Source: Enterovibrio calviensis DSM 14347
GTDB lineage: Bacteria > Pseudomonadota > Gammaproteobacteria > Enterobacterales > Vibrionaceae
Reading direction: 5' to 3'
Length of the DNA: 64,000 bases
Assembly: GCF_000621165.1 (NCBI RefSeq)
Contig: NZ_JHZA01000018.1
Coordinates: 1-64,000 of the forward strand
This document shows, piece after piece, positions 42,306 to 52,292 of the stretch; position 1 is the first letter of the stretch, and each line of letters opens with the position of its first letter. The position numbers and the translations under genes were made by a program. A model generated the notes under the pieces. It did not search any database. It was not told the origin of the DNA and saw only the letters and a program-made list of their open reading frames with translations.

Positions 42306-44627
42306 ATGAAATTGTTATTGGGTATCGTGGTGGCTATCGTCACGCTCAAATGGTGGCCAGACATTCCAGAAATCAGCACATTGGCGATGGGCTCAGTTCT
42401 TGTGCTTGTCGTTTTGCTTGCCTTAAAAAAGCACGTCTCCGTGTTTTTCATTGGTCTCACCCTTGGCTGTCTAGTGGCATCCAGCTCTGCGGCACTGTTT
42501 ACATTCAAAACCATTTCCGCTCTGACAGTGGCTCAGAATATTACCATAGCAGGAAAAGTTGGCAGCCTTTTTACAGAGGAAAAACGGCAAACAAGTGTAA
42601 TCTTTGATGTCGACACAGTGAATGGACGCAAATTAACCACTTTTGAGACATTTAGAGTACGTCTCTATTGGCGAAGCGACGAGTCTGTGAAGCAAGGGCA
42701 GCGTTGGAATATCACGGCAAGGTTGAGAGAGCCCTATGGCCGAGTCAATGAAGCGGGCTTTGATGCCGAGACCTATTTTCTGTCCCGACACATTCATGCG
42801 AAAGGGTCGGTGTTATCTGCAGAAATACTCGATGATTCGATATCGTATCGACAGTCTATATTCGACCAAGTGACGAGCGAAATTAGAGACTACCCATCCT
42901 TTCGATATTTGGTCGCGTTGGCGTTTGGTGAGCGTTTTTTGTTGCAACAGGCTGATTGGCAAAAACTTCAAGATTCAGGGCTAGCCCATTTGCTCGCCAT
43001 TTCAGGGCTACACATCGGTTTGGCATTCTTCTTTGGTTACAGTGTCACTAAAATGATCATGCCTTTGTTGTTCAGACATGATCAAGGGCTTTGGGTTGCC
43101 GCGATGGTGGGGCTGCTCTTTGCGTTAGGTTATGCGTGGATGGCGGGTTTTTCTTTGACCGCGCAACGTGCGCTTATTGCACTCTTCACGTTCTCTCTCA
43201 TTCGCCAATCAGGTTTCAGTGTCAGCCCATTTAACACATTCTTGATTGTTCTTTCGGTTGTGTTGGTTGTTGATCCTTTGTCGATCTTTTCCGCGAGCTT
43301 TTGGTTATCCTTTGGCGCGGTGTTTGTGCTGTGTCTCATGTCATTAATGGGGCACAGCACAAAGAGTGATAATCTAGAAAATCAAATGCGTGGCACCGAA
43401 GCTGTTACGAATAGGTGGTCGTTTATTGGGTCGGTTAAGCGCTATTTCAAACTTCTATTTCTGATGCAGTGTTTGCTTACCGTCGGCATGTTGCCATTTA
43501 TGTGGGCATGGTTTGGTGGCATCAGCATAACGTCAATTTTCTACAATGTATTTGCTGTTCCTCTAGTTAGTTTGGTGACGGTGCCTCTGGTTCTCTTTGC
43601 CTTATTCTTCTCTCCATTTTTCTCAGCCAACTGGATATGGATGGCTGTAGATTGGTCATTGCGCCCTTTGCTGTTTGCATTAGATACGGCTTCGTCAGGC
43701 TGGTTGGGTATCGAGCACGTGCCGTGGCTTTGGTTACTAGTGATGGTCATGACGATTTGTCTTGGGTTGATGCTCAAATTGCGGCGATTTGCAGTACTGT
43801 TCGGATCGCTAGGTGCGATCTTACTGATGTGGGATAGCGGAGGTGGTGAACCAAATAACTGGACCGTCGACGTCCTTGATGTCGGGCATGGGTTAGCGGT
43901 TTTGATAGAAAAAGACGGGGAAGCCGTGCTCTATGATACTGGCGGGGCATGGTCATCTGGCAGCATTGCAGAAAGTGTTGTGTCGCCCATTTTGCAATCA
44001 AGAGGCAGTAGTTTGGCTGGGCTTATTCTTAGTCATCGAGATAACGACCATGCTGGCGGGATGGAATGGGCAATCGATAACTTCGAGCCTCAATGGGTGC
44101 GTATTAGCGAGAACCACCCAGATATGCTGCCTTGTCACCGTGGTGAGCAATGGATCTGGAAAGGTTTACAATTTCGCGCTCTCTATCCTCAAGAGCTTGT
44201 TGATGAAGCAAGGAACCCTGATTCCTGTGTCGTGCTTGTATCAGATGGTATTCATCGCGTGATGTTGACCGGGGATGTGCCAAGAGTAGGGGAGTCATTC
44301 CTAGTGGAACACGAAGACAAACTTGACGCTGATGTGTTGATAGTGCCGCACCATGGCAGCAAAACATCTTCATCGGTTAGGTTTATCGAACGCGTACAGC
44401 CAAAAGTCGCTATTGCCTCAACCGGACGTTACACACCTTGGAACTTGCCACACCCAGACGTTGTTGCGCGCTATCAACAACGAAATATTACATGGTACGA
44501 AACGGGTAGCCATGGTCAGGTGAGTGTGCAATTTTCACTATCAAGTTGGCGAATTCTTAGTCGACGTCTTGATCTGGAGCCATTTTGGTACCGGAAGATG
44601 TTTGGACGCCCCAAAAGAAAAGAGTAG
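42306..44627 (+). CDS. comEC: ComEC/Rec2-family DNA uptake channel, 773 aa
   Basis: Inner-membrane channel for single-stranded DNA in natural transformation. N-terminal helices are followed by an OB-like DUF4131 region (QNITIAGKVGSLFTEEKR), then the Competence domain with AISGLHIGLAFFFGYSVTK and WMAGFSLTAQRALIALFTFS. A C-terminal metallo-beta-lactamase-like part has DVLDVGHGLAVLIEKDGEAVLYDTG, SHRDNDHAGGM and VLIVPHHGSKTSSS. The HxDNDH motif suggests a metal-bound nuclease. Full length, no frame breaks. msbA follows after 35 bp. Confidence 0.95.
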   Translation: MKLLLGIVVAIVTLKWWPDIPEISTLAMGSVLVLVVLLALKKHVSVFFIGLTLGCLVASSSAALFTFKTISALTVAQNITIAGKVGSLFTEEKRQTSVIFDVDTVNGRKLTTFETFRVRLYWRSDESVKQGQRWNITARLREPYGRVNEAGFDAETYFLSRHIHAKGSVLSAEILDDSISYRQSIFDQVTSEIRDYPSFRYLVALAFGERFLLQQADWQKLQDSGLAHLLAISGLHIGLAFFFGYSVTKMIMPLLFRHDQGLWVAAMVGLLFALGYAWMAGFSLTAQRALIALFTFSLIRQSGFSVSPFNTFLIVLSVVLVVDPLSIFSASFWLSFGAVFVLCLMSLMGHSTKSDNLENQMRGTEAVTNRWSFIGSVKRYFKLLFLMQCLLTVGMLPFMWAWFGGISITSIFYNVFAVPLVSLVTVPLVLFALFFSPFFSANWIWMAVDWSLRPLLFALDTASSGWLGIEHVPWLWLLVMVMTICLGLMLKLRRFAVLFGSLGAILLMWDSGGGEPNNWTVDVLDVGHGLAVLIEKDGEAVLYDTGGAWSSGSIAESVVSPILQSRGSSLAGLILSHRDNDHAGGMEWAIDNFEPQWVRISENHPDMLPCHRGEQWIWKGLQFRALYPQELVDEARNPDSCVVLVSDGIHRVMLTGDVPRVGESFLVEHEDKLDADVLIVPHHGSKTSSSVRFIERVQPKVAIASTGRYTPWNLPHPDVVARYQQRNITWYETGSHGQVSVQFSLSSWRILSRRLDLEPFWYRKMFGRPKRKE

Positions 44628-44662
44628 AATGCCCGCTACTTGCAGAAATATAAGCAAATAAA

Positions 44663-46417
44663 ATGTCAAATTACCAAGATAAAACCACCCGAGAAACGTT
44701 CAAAGCCCTTTGGCCGTACATTGCCAATTACAAATTAGGACTGGTGGTTGCCATCATTGCGTTAATTGTTAACGCAGCAAGTGACACGCTCATGCTCTCC
44801 ATGATTAAGCCTCTACTAGATGAAGGCTTTACCTATGACAGCGTGGATAGCGATTTCCTGAAAATGATGCCGTTCTATCTTGTCGGCCTAATGCTCGTTC
44901 GCGGTGTTTCGAGTTTTGTTTCCGCCTATGGCCTTTCATGGGTGTCAGGCAATGTTGTGATGGTAATGCGACGTCGCATGTTCAATCACTTCATGAAGAT
45001 GCCTGTGAGCTTCTTCGATAAAGAATCCTCCGGTGCCTTGCTTTCACGGATTACCTACGACTCTGAACAAGTGGCGAATGCGACCAGTGGCGCTTTGGTC
45101 AGCCTGGTTCGCGAAGGTGCATCTATTATTGGTCTGATGACCTTGATGTTCTATTACAGCTGGGAACTATCGGCGATCCTGTTGGTTATCGCGCCTGTTG
45201 TGGCGTGGGCCATCGGCTTTGTATCTAAGCGCTTCCGTAAAATCTCCTCCAACATGCAAGAAGCCATGGGCTCAGTGACGTCTTCTTCTGAGCAAATGCT
45301 TAAAGGCCACAAAGTGGTATTGAGCTTTGGCGGTCAAGATGTTGAAAAAGAGCGCTTTGAGAAAGTCAGCAATGGTATGCGCCAACAAACCATGAAGTTG
45401 GTGTCTGCGCAGGCGATTGCTAACCCAGTTATTCAGCTTATAGCGTCATTCGCACTGGTGGCGGTCTTGATGCTGGCAAACACCGAAGCGATTCGCTCAG
45501 AGCTCACTGCGGGTACTTTCGCCGTGGTCTTCGGCGCAATGTTTGGTTTGATGCGCCCACTGAAAGCGCTGACTAACGTCACCTCGCAATTTCAGCGCGG
45601 TATGGCAGCGTGTAATAGCTTGTTTGAGCTAATGGAAATGGAAACCGAAAAAGACAACGGTAGCCATGAAGTTGAGCGTGTGAAGGGTGACATCAAAGTC
45701 AATGACGTGGTGTTTACCTACCCAACCAAAGATACGCCGGCCTTGAATAAGGTGAACTTTGAGCTTGAGGCGGGTAAAACGCTTGCGCTCGTGGGGCGTT
45801 CTGGTTCGGGTAAAAGTACTATCGCGAATCTGCTGACCCGTTTTTATGACATCGATAGCGGTGGTATCACTATCGATGGCGTGCGTATTGAAGATTACAC
45901 ATTGAGTAATTTGCGTGATCACGTGTCGGTAGTTTCTCAGAACGTACACCTGTTTAACGACACCATCGCTAACAACATCGCGTACGCGGCAGAAGAGAAG
46001 TTCACCCGTGAAGAAATAGAGCGAGCTGCTAAGCTGGCTTACGCCTCTGACTTTATTCAGAACATGGATAACGGTTTCGATACGATTATTGGTGAAAACG
46101 GTGTGAGTCTTTCAGGTGGTCAGCGTCAGCGTATCGCTATCGCGCGAGCACTGTTGCGTAATGCACCTGTTTTGATTTTGGATGAGGCAACCTCAGCACT
46201 AGATACCGAATCAGAACGTGCGATTCAATCGGCGTTGGATGAACTGCAAAAAGATCGCACCGTGTTGGTCATTGCACACCGATTATCGACCATTGAAAAA
46301 GCCGATGAGATCTTGGTTGTCGATGAAGGTGAAATTATCGAGCGCGGAAATCATGCTACCTTGATTGAGAAAGATGGCGCATATGCGCAGCTTCATCGAA
46401 TTCAATTTGGAGAATAA
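44663..46417 (+). CDS. msbA: Lipid A export ATP-binding/permease MsbA, 584 aa
   Basis: Flips lipid A-core from the inner to the outer leaflet of the inner membrane. The six-helix transmembrane half starts [22 protein letters not shown] and includes [25 protein letters not shown]. The ATPase half has Walker [17 protein letters not shown], the Q-loop [15 protein letters not shown], signature [17 protein letters not shown], Walker [13 protein letters not shown] and switch [14 protein letters not shown]. lpxK begins 3 bp after its stop. Confidence 0.96.
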   Translation: MSNYQDKTTRETFKALWPYIANYKLGLVVAIIALIVNAASDTLMLSMIKPLLDEGFTYDSVDSDFLKMMPFYLVGLMLVRGVSSFVSAYGLSWVSGNVVMVMRRRMFNHFMKMPVSFFDKESSGALLSRITYDSEQVANATSGALVSLVREGASIIGLMTLMFYYSWELSAILLVIAPVVAWAIGFVSKRFRKISSNMQEAMGSVTSSSEQMLKGHKVVLSFGGQDVEKERFEKVSNGMRQQTMKLVSAQAIANPVIQLIASFALVAVLMLANTEAIRSELTAGTFAVVFGAMFGLMRPLKALTNVTSQFQRGMAACNSLFELMEMETEKDNGSHEVERVKGDIKVNDVVFTYPTKDTPALNKVNFELEAGKTLALVGRSGSGKSTIANLLTRFYDIDSGGITIDGVRIEDYTLSNLRDHVSVVSQNVHLFNDTIANNIAYAAEEKFTREEIERAAKLAYASDFIQNMDNGFDTIIGENGVSLSGGQRQRIAIARALLRNAPVLILDEATSALDTESERAIQSALDELQKDRTVLVIAHRLSTIEKADEILVVDEGEIIERGNHATLIEKDGAYAQLHRIQFGE

Positions 46418-46420
46418 CGC

Positions 46421-47452
46421 TTGGCGGGTTTGGTCGAAAAAATTTGGTTTGAAAACCACCCGCTAGGTTGGCTCGCTGCGCCACTATTGTGGCCGTTGAG
46501 TAAAGTGTTCGGTGCAATTGCCAGACAGCGTCGCAACGCGTTTTTGACGAAAAGCGGCGAGCCGTACAAAGCGCCAGTCCCTGTTATCGTGGTGGGTAAT
46601 ATCACCGTTGGTGGTAATGGCAAAACGCCAGTTGTGATTTGGCTGGTGGAGCAACTTCAAGCGCTTGGTATGACCCCTGGGGTTGTCTCTCGTGGTTATG
46701 GAGGAAATGCAAAGCAGTATCCTCTGGTATTGGATGACACAACCACCACTGATGCGGCCGGCGATGAACCAGTATTGATTTTCCAAAGAACGGGTGCCCC
46801 CGTTGCTATAGACCCTGTTCGAAGTGAGGCAGTGAAAGCCTTGCTGCCTCTTGGTGTTGATATTGTCATCACTGATGATGGGTTGCAGCATTATAAACTA
46901 GATAGAGATCTTGAGTTTGTAGTGGTGGATGGTGAGCGTCGTTTTGGCAATGGTCATTACATGCCGTTTGGGCCACTGCGTGAGCAGGTTGACCGTCTAA
47001 GTAGTGTTGATTTCATTATCTGTAACGGTGATATCGCGCTACCTGGCGAGATTGGTATGGCCTTATTGCCGCATGAGTTGGTCAATTTGAAAACGGGTCA
47101 GCGTGTCGTTGCCAATAGCTTACCAAATGCCGTTGCGATGGCCGGAATAGGCAACCCTCAACGTTTTTTCAATACACTTAATGAATTAGGTCAACACCCT
47201 ATTCATTGCGAGCCCTTTGCGGATCACAAAGCGTTTGAATTGGACAGATTGATGGCGTTAGCTGAGCAAGGCGAACATTTATTGATGACGGAAAAAGATG
47301 CCGTCAAATGTCGCGCCCTATTACAACAGCAACCAGAAATTGAGAATTGGTGGTATTTACCCGTTGATGCAAGTTTCAATGCGGATGATACTGCGAACGT
47401 AATGAATACCATTAAGAAAGTGAAGGATGGATATGGATCACCGACTGCTTGA
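46421..47452 (+). CDS. lpxK: Tetraacyldisaccharide 4'-kinase LpxK, 343 aa
   Basis: Phosphorylates the lipid A precursor at the 4' position on the inner membrane. The N-terminal anchor is [22 protein letters not shown]. Walker A is [27 protein letters not shown] and [12 protein letters not shown] and [16 protein letters not shown] (catalytic Asp region) follow in order. The start is TTG at 46421, just after msbA. The last 20 bp overlap the ycaR start. Length slightly exceeds E. coli LpxK (328). Confidence 0.95.
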   Translation: MAGLVEKIWFENHPLGWLAAPLLWPLSKVFGAIARQRRNAFLTKSGEPYKAPVPVIVVGNITVGGNGKTPVVIWLVEQLQALGMTPGVVSRGYGGNAKQYPLVLDDTTTTDAAGDEPVLIFQRTGAPVAIDPVRSEAVKALLPLGVDIVITDDGLQHYKLDRDLEFVVVDGERRFGNGHYMPFGPLREQVDRLSSVDFIICNGDIALPGEIGMALLPHELVNLKTGQRVVANSLPNAVAMAGIGNPQRFFNTLNELGQHPIHCEPFADHKAFELDRLMALAEQGEHLLMTEKDAVKCRALLQQQPEIENWWYLPVDASFNADDTANVMNTIKKVKDGYGSPTA

Positions 47453-47612
47453 AATCGTCGCTTGCCCTGCGTGTAAAGGGAAGCTGAACTACAACAAAGA
47501 AAAGAACGAGTTGGTTTGTAAATTTGACCGGTTAGCCTACCCCATTCGTGATGGCATTCCTGTCATGCTGACACCGGAAGCACGTGAACTGTCTTCTGAA
47601 GAGGTTAAGTAA
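47433..47612 (+). CDS. ycaR: Trm112/YcaR-family protein, 59 aa
   Basis: Small zinc-ribbon-like protein: [25 protein letters not shown], then [21 protein letters not shown]. It keeps CPxC and one further Cys of the Trm112 pattern. The conserved position between lpxK and kdsB is as in E. coli. Trm112 proteins activate methyltransferases in eukaryotes; the bacterial role is open. ATG 47433 overlaps lpxK by 20 bp, and its stop overlaps the kdsB ATG (TAATG). Confidence 0.93.
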   Translation: MDHRLLEIVACPACKGKLNYNKEKNELVCKFDRLAYPIRDGIPVMLTPEARELSSEEVK

Positions 47613-48364
47613 TGAAATTTACCGTGGTGATCCCTGCGCGGTATGCGTCAAGCCGTTTGCCTGCAAAACCCTTAGTGGATATCGGCGGAAAGCCGATGAT
47701 TCAATGGGTTTACGAGCAAGCACTGAAGTCTGGCGCAGACAACGTGATTATCGCAACGGATGATCAGCGTATTGTTGATGCAGCGAACGGCTTTGGTGCC
47801 GAAGTGTGCATGACTCGTGAAGATCACCAATCAGGCACTGAACGTCTTGCTGAAGTTATCGAGAAATACAACCTCGATGCTGATGAGATCATCGTGAATG
47901 TGCAGGGCGATGAGCCACTGATCCCACCAAGCGTGATTCGTCAGGTTGCCGAGAACTTAGCCAAGAGTGTTGCGCCTATGGCGACGCTGGCGGTTAACAT
48001 CGATCATGCTGACGAAGTGTTTAACCCTAACGCAGTGAAAGTGGTGACGGACAAAGACGGTTATGCGCTGTATTTTAGCCGTGCAACCATCCCGTGGGAT
48101 CGTGACAATTTTGCCAAAGTCCCAATGGAAATTCACCACAACCTGAAACGTCATATCGGCATTTACGGGTACCGTGCTGGCTTTATCAATACCTACATCA
48201 ACTGGGCACCAAGCCCGATTGAACACATCGAGTGCTTAGAGCAACTGCGTGTGCTTTGGTATGGCGAGAAAATCCATGTGGATGTGGCTATCGAAGTGCC
48301 ACCTGCTGGGGTGGATACGCCTGAAGATCTTGAGGTTGTGCGCCAGTTGGTTAGCAATCTTTAA
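47612..48364 (+). CDS. kdsB: 3-deoxy-manno-octulosonate cytidylyltransferase KdsB, 250 aa
   Basis: Makes CMP-Kdo, the activated sugar for the LPS inner core. The nucleotidyltransferase signature is [25 protein letters not shown] at the N-terminus. [41 protein letters not shown] and the late [31 protein letters not shown] complete the enzyme. Length is as in E. coli. Coupled to ycaR by a 1-bp overlap and followed by a terminator. Confidence 0.97.
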   Translation: MKFTVVIPARYASSRLPAKPLVDIGGKPMIQWVYEQALKSGADNVIIATDDQRIVDAANGFGAEVCMTREDHQSGTERLAEVIEKYNLDADEIIVNVQGDEPLIPPSVIRQVAENLAKSVAPMATLAVNIDHADEVFNPNAVKVVTDKDGYALYFSRATIPWDRDNFAKVPMEIHHNLKRHIGIYGYRAGFINTYINWAPSPIEHIECLEQLRVLWYGEKIHVDVAIEVPPAGVDTPEDLEVVRQLVSNL

Positions 48365-48403
48365 ACGAGCTATTGCGTAGAATTTGCTGATACAAGTGAA
48401 TAC

Positions 48404-48431
48404 AAAAAAAGCTGCCGAATGGCAGCTTTTT
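48404..48431 (+). terminator. Terminator after kdsB
   Basis: AAAAAGCTGCC GAAT GGCAGCTTTTT. It ends the comEC-kdsB transcript and may also serve the convergent elyC. Confidence 0.87.
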
Positions 48432-48474
48432 GTCGTTTAGCGAACAGCAATTGGCCTGTCGGCCAGTGCGAATT

Positions 48475-49332
48475 TTAGTTTGCTGGTGCGATATTCTCGA
48501 TGCCAGTCTCTATTACAGGCTCAACTGGCTCTGGTGACGTCACAGGGTCTGCTTGTAGTACCGCTTCTTGCTGTGCGACTTTATCGCGTAGACGCTGCCA
48601 CAATTGCCCTAAACGCTCGTGCCAGAAACGTTCGAACTGTTCGAGGTATTGCGCGCGAGGGCTGTATTTTATCCAAGGCTGTTGGATTTCTTTCTGTGCC
48701 ATGTAATTTGTCGGTGCAGGAATAGGATTAAGGCCAGCACTTTGGAATTCATATAGTGCACGAGGCATGTGGCTGGCAGAGGTCACCAACACCAAGTTGC
48801 TGTCGCCAACAACAGATGCCGCTTGAAAAGCTTCTTCCCATGTATCCTTTGCTGTTTCTAGCAACAAGATGTTGTTCTTGTTCACACCCATTGCCATGGC
48901 TACACGCGCCAGCATACGAGCATGACTCACTTCATAGCCTCCATCGTAGCCAGATAAAATCAGTTGTGAGGTCGGATACATGAAATGGATGCGGATCCCT
49001 TCAACGAGGCGCATCAATGCGACCCGTGACAATTCAGACGTGGGAGGGATCTCATCATCAACGACGTGACCATGCCCGAGCACCATCACGAAATCGACGG
49101 GTTCTTCAGGTGGCAAGAAACGTGTGTGCTGTCTTTCTAAGTCCATTAACAACGACGAAGATATTGGCTGAAAAGACACCAGCGCAATTAACAGCAGTGA
49201 AACAAAAACAAAGAACGAACCAAACCCTTTACGCTGCGTGAACCAAATCAAAAACAGGCCAAAAAATCCAATAAGCAGTAGTGCAGGGAGGGGCATCAGT
49301 AAAGTTGATATAAGTTTTTTTAGTTCAAACAT
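48475..49332 (-). CDS. elyC: ElyC-family envelope biogenesis factor (DUF218), 285 aa
   Basis: Two N-terminal membrane helices (about 8-30 and 35-55) are followed by the DUF218/YdcF domain with VDFVMVLGHGHVVDD, RLVEGIRIHFMYPTSQLILSGYDGG, LLLETAKDTWEEAFQAASVV and LVLVTSASHMPRALYEFQSAGL. ElyC in E. coli supports peptidoglycan and undecaprenyl-phosphate metabolism. The C-terminal tail (EPVEPVIETGIENIAPAN) is longer than in E. coli. Minus strand between kdsB and cmoM, as in E. coli synteny but inverted. Confidence 0.9.
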   Translation of the reverse strand: MFELKKLISTLLMPLPALLLIGFFGLFLIWFTQRKGFGSFFVFVSLLLIALVSFQPISSSLLMDLERQHTRFLPPEEPVDFVMVLGHGHVVDDEIPPTSELSRVALMRLVEGIRIHFMYPTSQLILSGYDGGYEVSHARMLARVAMAMGVNKNNILLLETAKDTWEEAFQAASVVGDSNLVLVTSASHMPRALYEFQSAGLNPIPAPTNYMAQKEIQQPWIKYSPRAQYLEQFERFWHERLGQLWQRLRDKVAQQEAVLQADPVTSPEPVEPVIETGIENIAPAN

Positions 49333-49445
49333 GAAATGTCGCCCGAAATATAGTCAAACAGGGGCCAATAAGTACAACAAACCTTTATTAACGGCAGTCT
49401 TATGCGAAAATAACCCCTTCAGTAGAATATGATAACGAAGGCACT

Positions 49446-50228
49446 GTGACAGAGGATAGAAATTTCGACGACATTGCCCACAAATTTGTTAAAAACATTT
49501 ACGGCTCGGGCAAGGGAGAAATCCGCCAAGCCGTTGTTTGGCAAGATCTCGAATCAATTTTGAGACAACTGGGTGAATCTAAACCACTGGACATTTTGGA
49601 TGCCGGAGGCGGTTTAGCGCAGCTTTCGCAGCAAATTGCACACCGTGGTCATCACGTCACTTTGTGCGATCTTTCTTCACAGATGCTCGAGTTGGCGGAA
49701 AAAGATATCGAAGCAGCAGGATTGCTTCCTCAATATCGCTTTGTTCATGCGCCAGTGCAGGAAATTACGCAGCACGTGGATAAGCAGACGGATTTGGTGC
49801 TTTTTCATGCAGTGATGGAATGGCTCGCCGATCCGAAAGACGCGCTGAATGTCATACTTTCGCAAGTAAAGCCTGGTGGCATTGCTTCAGTGATGTTCTA
49901 CAACCAAAATGGTTTGCTTTTCAAAAATTTGATATGCGGCAATCTTACCCATGTGGAAGAAGGCATGCCGCATAGAAAGCGTTTTAAGCTTCAGCCTCAA
50001 AAAGGTCTTCAACCAGAAGACGTCTATCAATGGATAGGCGACGCTGGTTTTGAAATTTTAGGGAAAAGTGGTGTACGCACGTTCCATGACTACATGAAAG
50101 ACACGCGAACGGGTGAATATACCTTTGAACAGGTCGTGGCAATGGAGCAACAGCTCTGCCGCCAAGAACCTTTTATATCGCTAGGGCGCTACATCCATGT
50201 GTGGGCGCAAAGACCTCTCGATAAATAA
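49446..50228 (+). CDS. cmoM: tRNA 5-carboxymethoxyuridine methyltransferase CmoM, 260 aa
   Basis: SAM-dependent enzyme that methylates cmo5U34 in certain tRNAs (formerly smtA). [21 protein letters not shown] is the family start. The SAM loop is [22 protein letters not shown], followed by [11 protein letters not shown], then [15 protein letters not shown] and [18 protein letters not shown]. It begins at GTG (49446) after ATGATAACGAAGGCACT. Always just upstream of mukF in enterobacteria and Vibrio. Confidence 0.95.
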   Translation: MTEDRNFDDIAHKFVKNIYGSGKGEIRQAVVWQDLESILRQLGESKPLDILDAGGGLAQLSQQIAHRGHHVTLCDLSSQMLELAEKDIEAAGLLPQYRFVHAPVQEITQHVDKQTDLVLFHAVMEWLADPKDALNVILSQVKPGGIASVMFYNQNGLLFKNLICGNLTHVEEGMPHRKRFKLQPQKGLQPEDVYQWIGDAGFEILGKSGVRTFHDYMKDTRTGEYTFEQVVAMEQQLCRQEPFISLGRYIHVWAQRPLDK

Positions 50229-50254
50229 TTAGAAATAGACAACAAGGATTACGG

Positions 50255-51577
50255 ATGAGCGAATTCTCTCAGACTGTTCCTGAGTTGGTCGGTTGGGTGA
50301 AACAGAATGACTTCTCTCTCAATCTGCCGCCGGAACGGCTGGCATTTCTCCTTGCCGTTGCAGTACTCAGCAGCGAGCGTTATGAGGAGGAGCTAGGGGA
50401 AGGGGAACTTGTCGATGCATTTCGCATTGTCAGTGACCAATTCGATCAAGCTAGCGAAACCATCGGGTTTCGCGCAAACAATGCCATTAACGATTTGGTG
50501 CGCAGTCGCCTGTTGAGTCGCTTTACCAGCGAATTGACGGACGGCGCGAGCATCTATCGTCTTACACCGCTTGCGCTGGGTATCAGCGATTACTACGCAC
50601 GTCACCGTGAATACAGCTCGTTGAAGCTGTCTATTCAGCTATCTATGGTGGCCGATGAGATTGATAAAGCCCTTTCAGCAGCGTCAGAAGATGGCGATGC
50701 GGATTTTTGGCGCAAAAATGTTTACGGCGTACTTAAGTATTCTGTGGCAGAAATCTTCGATCGCATCGATTTGAACCAACGCACCATGGATGAACAACAG
50801 CAGAAGGTCAAAGAAGACATCGCTGCGCTGTTAAACCAAGATTGGCAAGCCGCGATTGCTAACTGTGAGCAACTGCTAAACGAAACATCCAGCACACTGC
50901 GTGAACTGCAAGATACCTTGCAGTCTGCGGGTGACCAACTGCAGACACAGCTATTCAATATTCAGGAACAAGTGCAAGGCCGAGACGATCTCGATTTCGT
51001 TGATGCCATGATCTACAACTTGCAAATGAAGCTAGACCGCATCGTTAATTGGGGGCAACAAGCCATAGATCTGTGGATTGGTTACGACCGCCACGTACAC
51101 AAATTTATTCGTAATGCCATCGACATGGACAAAAACCGCGCCTTTAGCCAGCGTTTGCGTCAATCGGTGACAGAATACTTTGATAACCCGTGGTTCCTAA
51201 CGTTTGCAGATGCCGAACGCCTTCGCGATATGCGTGATGAAGCCTTGGTGCTTCGTGACGATGAAGTGACGGGCGAAATGCCTGCGGAAGTCGAGTTTGA
51301 AGAACTCACACTGGTTACCGACCAATTGGGCGATCAAATCGCTGACATGCTGTCTCGTCATCGAACGACAGGCGAGGGCATCGATTTGGGCGTTGTTTTG
51401 AAAAACTATCTGGCTCAACACCCACAAGCTCGCCATTTTGATTTGGCTCGGATAGTGATTAATCAGGCGGTACGTCTGGGTTACTCACAATCAGATCTCA
51501 ATGCGATCCAACCGGATTGGCAGGCAATTAATGAATACGGAGCCAAGGTACAAGCGAATGTCATCGATAAATATTGA
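50255..51577 (+). CDS. mukF: Condensin kleisin subunit MukF, 440 aa
   Basis: Bridges the two MukB heads in the MukBEF condensin. The N-terminal winged helix reads [32 protein letters not shown], followed by a long helical middle domain (FFDRID-like [21 protein letters not shown]) and the C-terminal winged helix ([32 protein letters not shown]). Length equals E. coli MukF. Its 3' end overlaps mukE by 20 bp. Confidence 0.96.
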   Translation: MSEFSQTVPELVGWVKQNDFSLNLPPERLAFLLAVAVLSSERYEEELGEGELVDAFRIVSDQFDQASETIGFRANNAINDLVRSRLLSRFTSELTDGASIYRLTPLALGISDYYARHREYSSLKLSIQLSMVADEIDKALSAASEDGDADFWRKNVYGVLKYSVAEIFDRIDLNQRTMDEQQQKVKEDIAALLNQDWQAAIANCEQLLNETSSTLRELQDTLQSAGDQLQTQLFNIQEQVQGRDDLDFVDAMIYNLQMKLDRIVNWGQQAIDLWIGYDRHVHKFIRNAIDMDKNRAFSQRLRQSVTEYFDNPWFLTFADAERLRDMRDEALVLRDDEVTGEMPAEVEFEELTLVTDQLGDQIADMLSRHRTTGEGIDLGVVLKNYLAQHPQARHFDLARIVINQAVRLGYSQSDLNAIQPDWQAINEYGAKVQANVIDKY

Positions 51578-52292
51578 AGAATTGATGCCAGAGGAACTGG
51601 CAAAAGCGATTGCGAACCCGTTGTTTCCAACATTGGATAGCGCGCTGCGTGCTGGCCGTCATATTGCCAGTGAAGATTTGGATAACCACGCGTATCTGAT
51701 TGAGTTTGAAAACCCGCTGCAGCACTTCTATCAGCGTTACCATGCTGAGCTAGTGCGTGCGCCAGAAGGCTTCTTCTACTTGCGCCCTCGCTCAACATCG
51801 CTGATCGGTCGCAGTGTGTTGTCCGAGCTAGACATGCTCGTGGGCAAGGTACTGTGTTTTCTTTACCTCAGCCCTGAGCGTTTGGCACAAGAAGGTATTT
51901 TCAATACCCAAGAGCTATTTGACGAACTGCTGACGCTAGCCGATGAGAAAAAGCTGATGAAGCTGGTGACCTTGCGTGCCAGCGGCTCTGATCTTGATCG
52001 TGAAAAGCTGTACGACAAAGTGAAAACGTCTCTGCGTCGCCTTCGCCGTCTTGGCATGATTGTCCCAATCGGTGAGAACGGAAAATTCCGCGTTAGCGAA
52101 GCCACGTTCCGCTTCGGTGCTGATGTGCGAGTGGGAGACGACATGCGTGAAGCGCAACTGCGTTTGATTCGTGATGGCGAAGCGGTAGTTCATACCCAAG
52201 AGCATGCGCAATCAAGTCTATTGAATAACGACGAGAGCGATGAATTAGACATCGACGCGTTAAGCAACGACGATCAGGAGGTTCAGGCATGA
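51558..52292 (+). CDS. mukE: Condensin subunit MukE, 244 aa
   Basis: KITE-type winged-helix subunit that binds Muk[28 protein letters not shown] is the family start after a short extension, followed by [22 protein letters not shown] and [22 protein letters not shown]. The acidic C-terminal tail ([17 protein letters not shown]) is typical. ATG 51558 is used; the frame is open to 51501 inside mukF. Its stop overlaps the mukB start. Confidence 0.95.
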   Translation: MSSINIEELMPEELAKAIANPLFPTLDSALRAGRHIASEDLDNHAYLIEFENPLQHFYQRYHAELVRAPEGFFYLRPRSTSLIGRSVLSELDMLVGKVLCFLYLSPERLAQEGIFNTQELFDELLTLADEKKLMKLVTLRASGSDLDREKLYDKVKTSLRRLRRLGMIVPIGENGKFRVSEATFRFGADVRVGDDMREAQLRLIRDGEAVVHTQEHAQSSLLNNDESDELDIDALSNDDQEVQA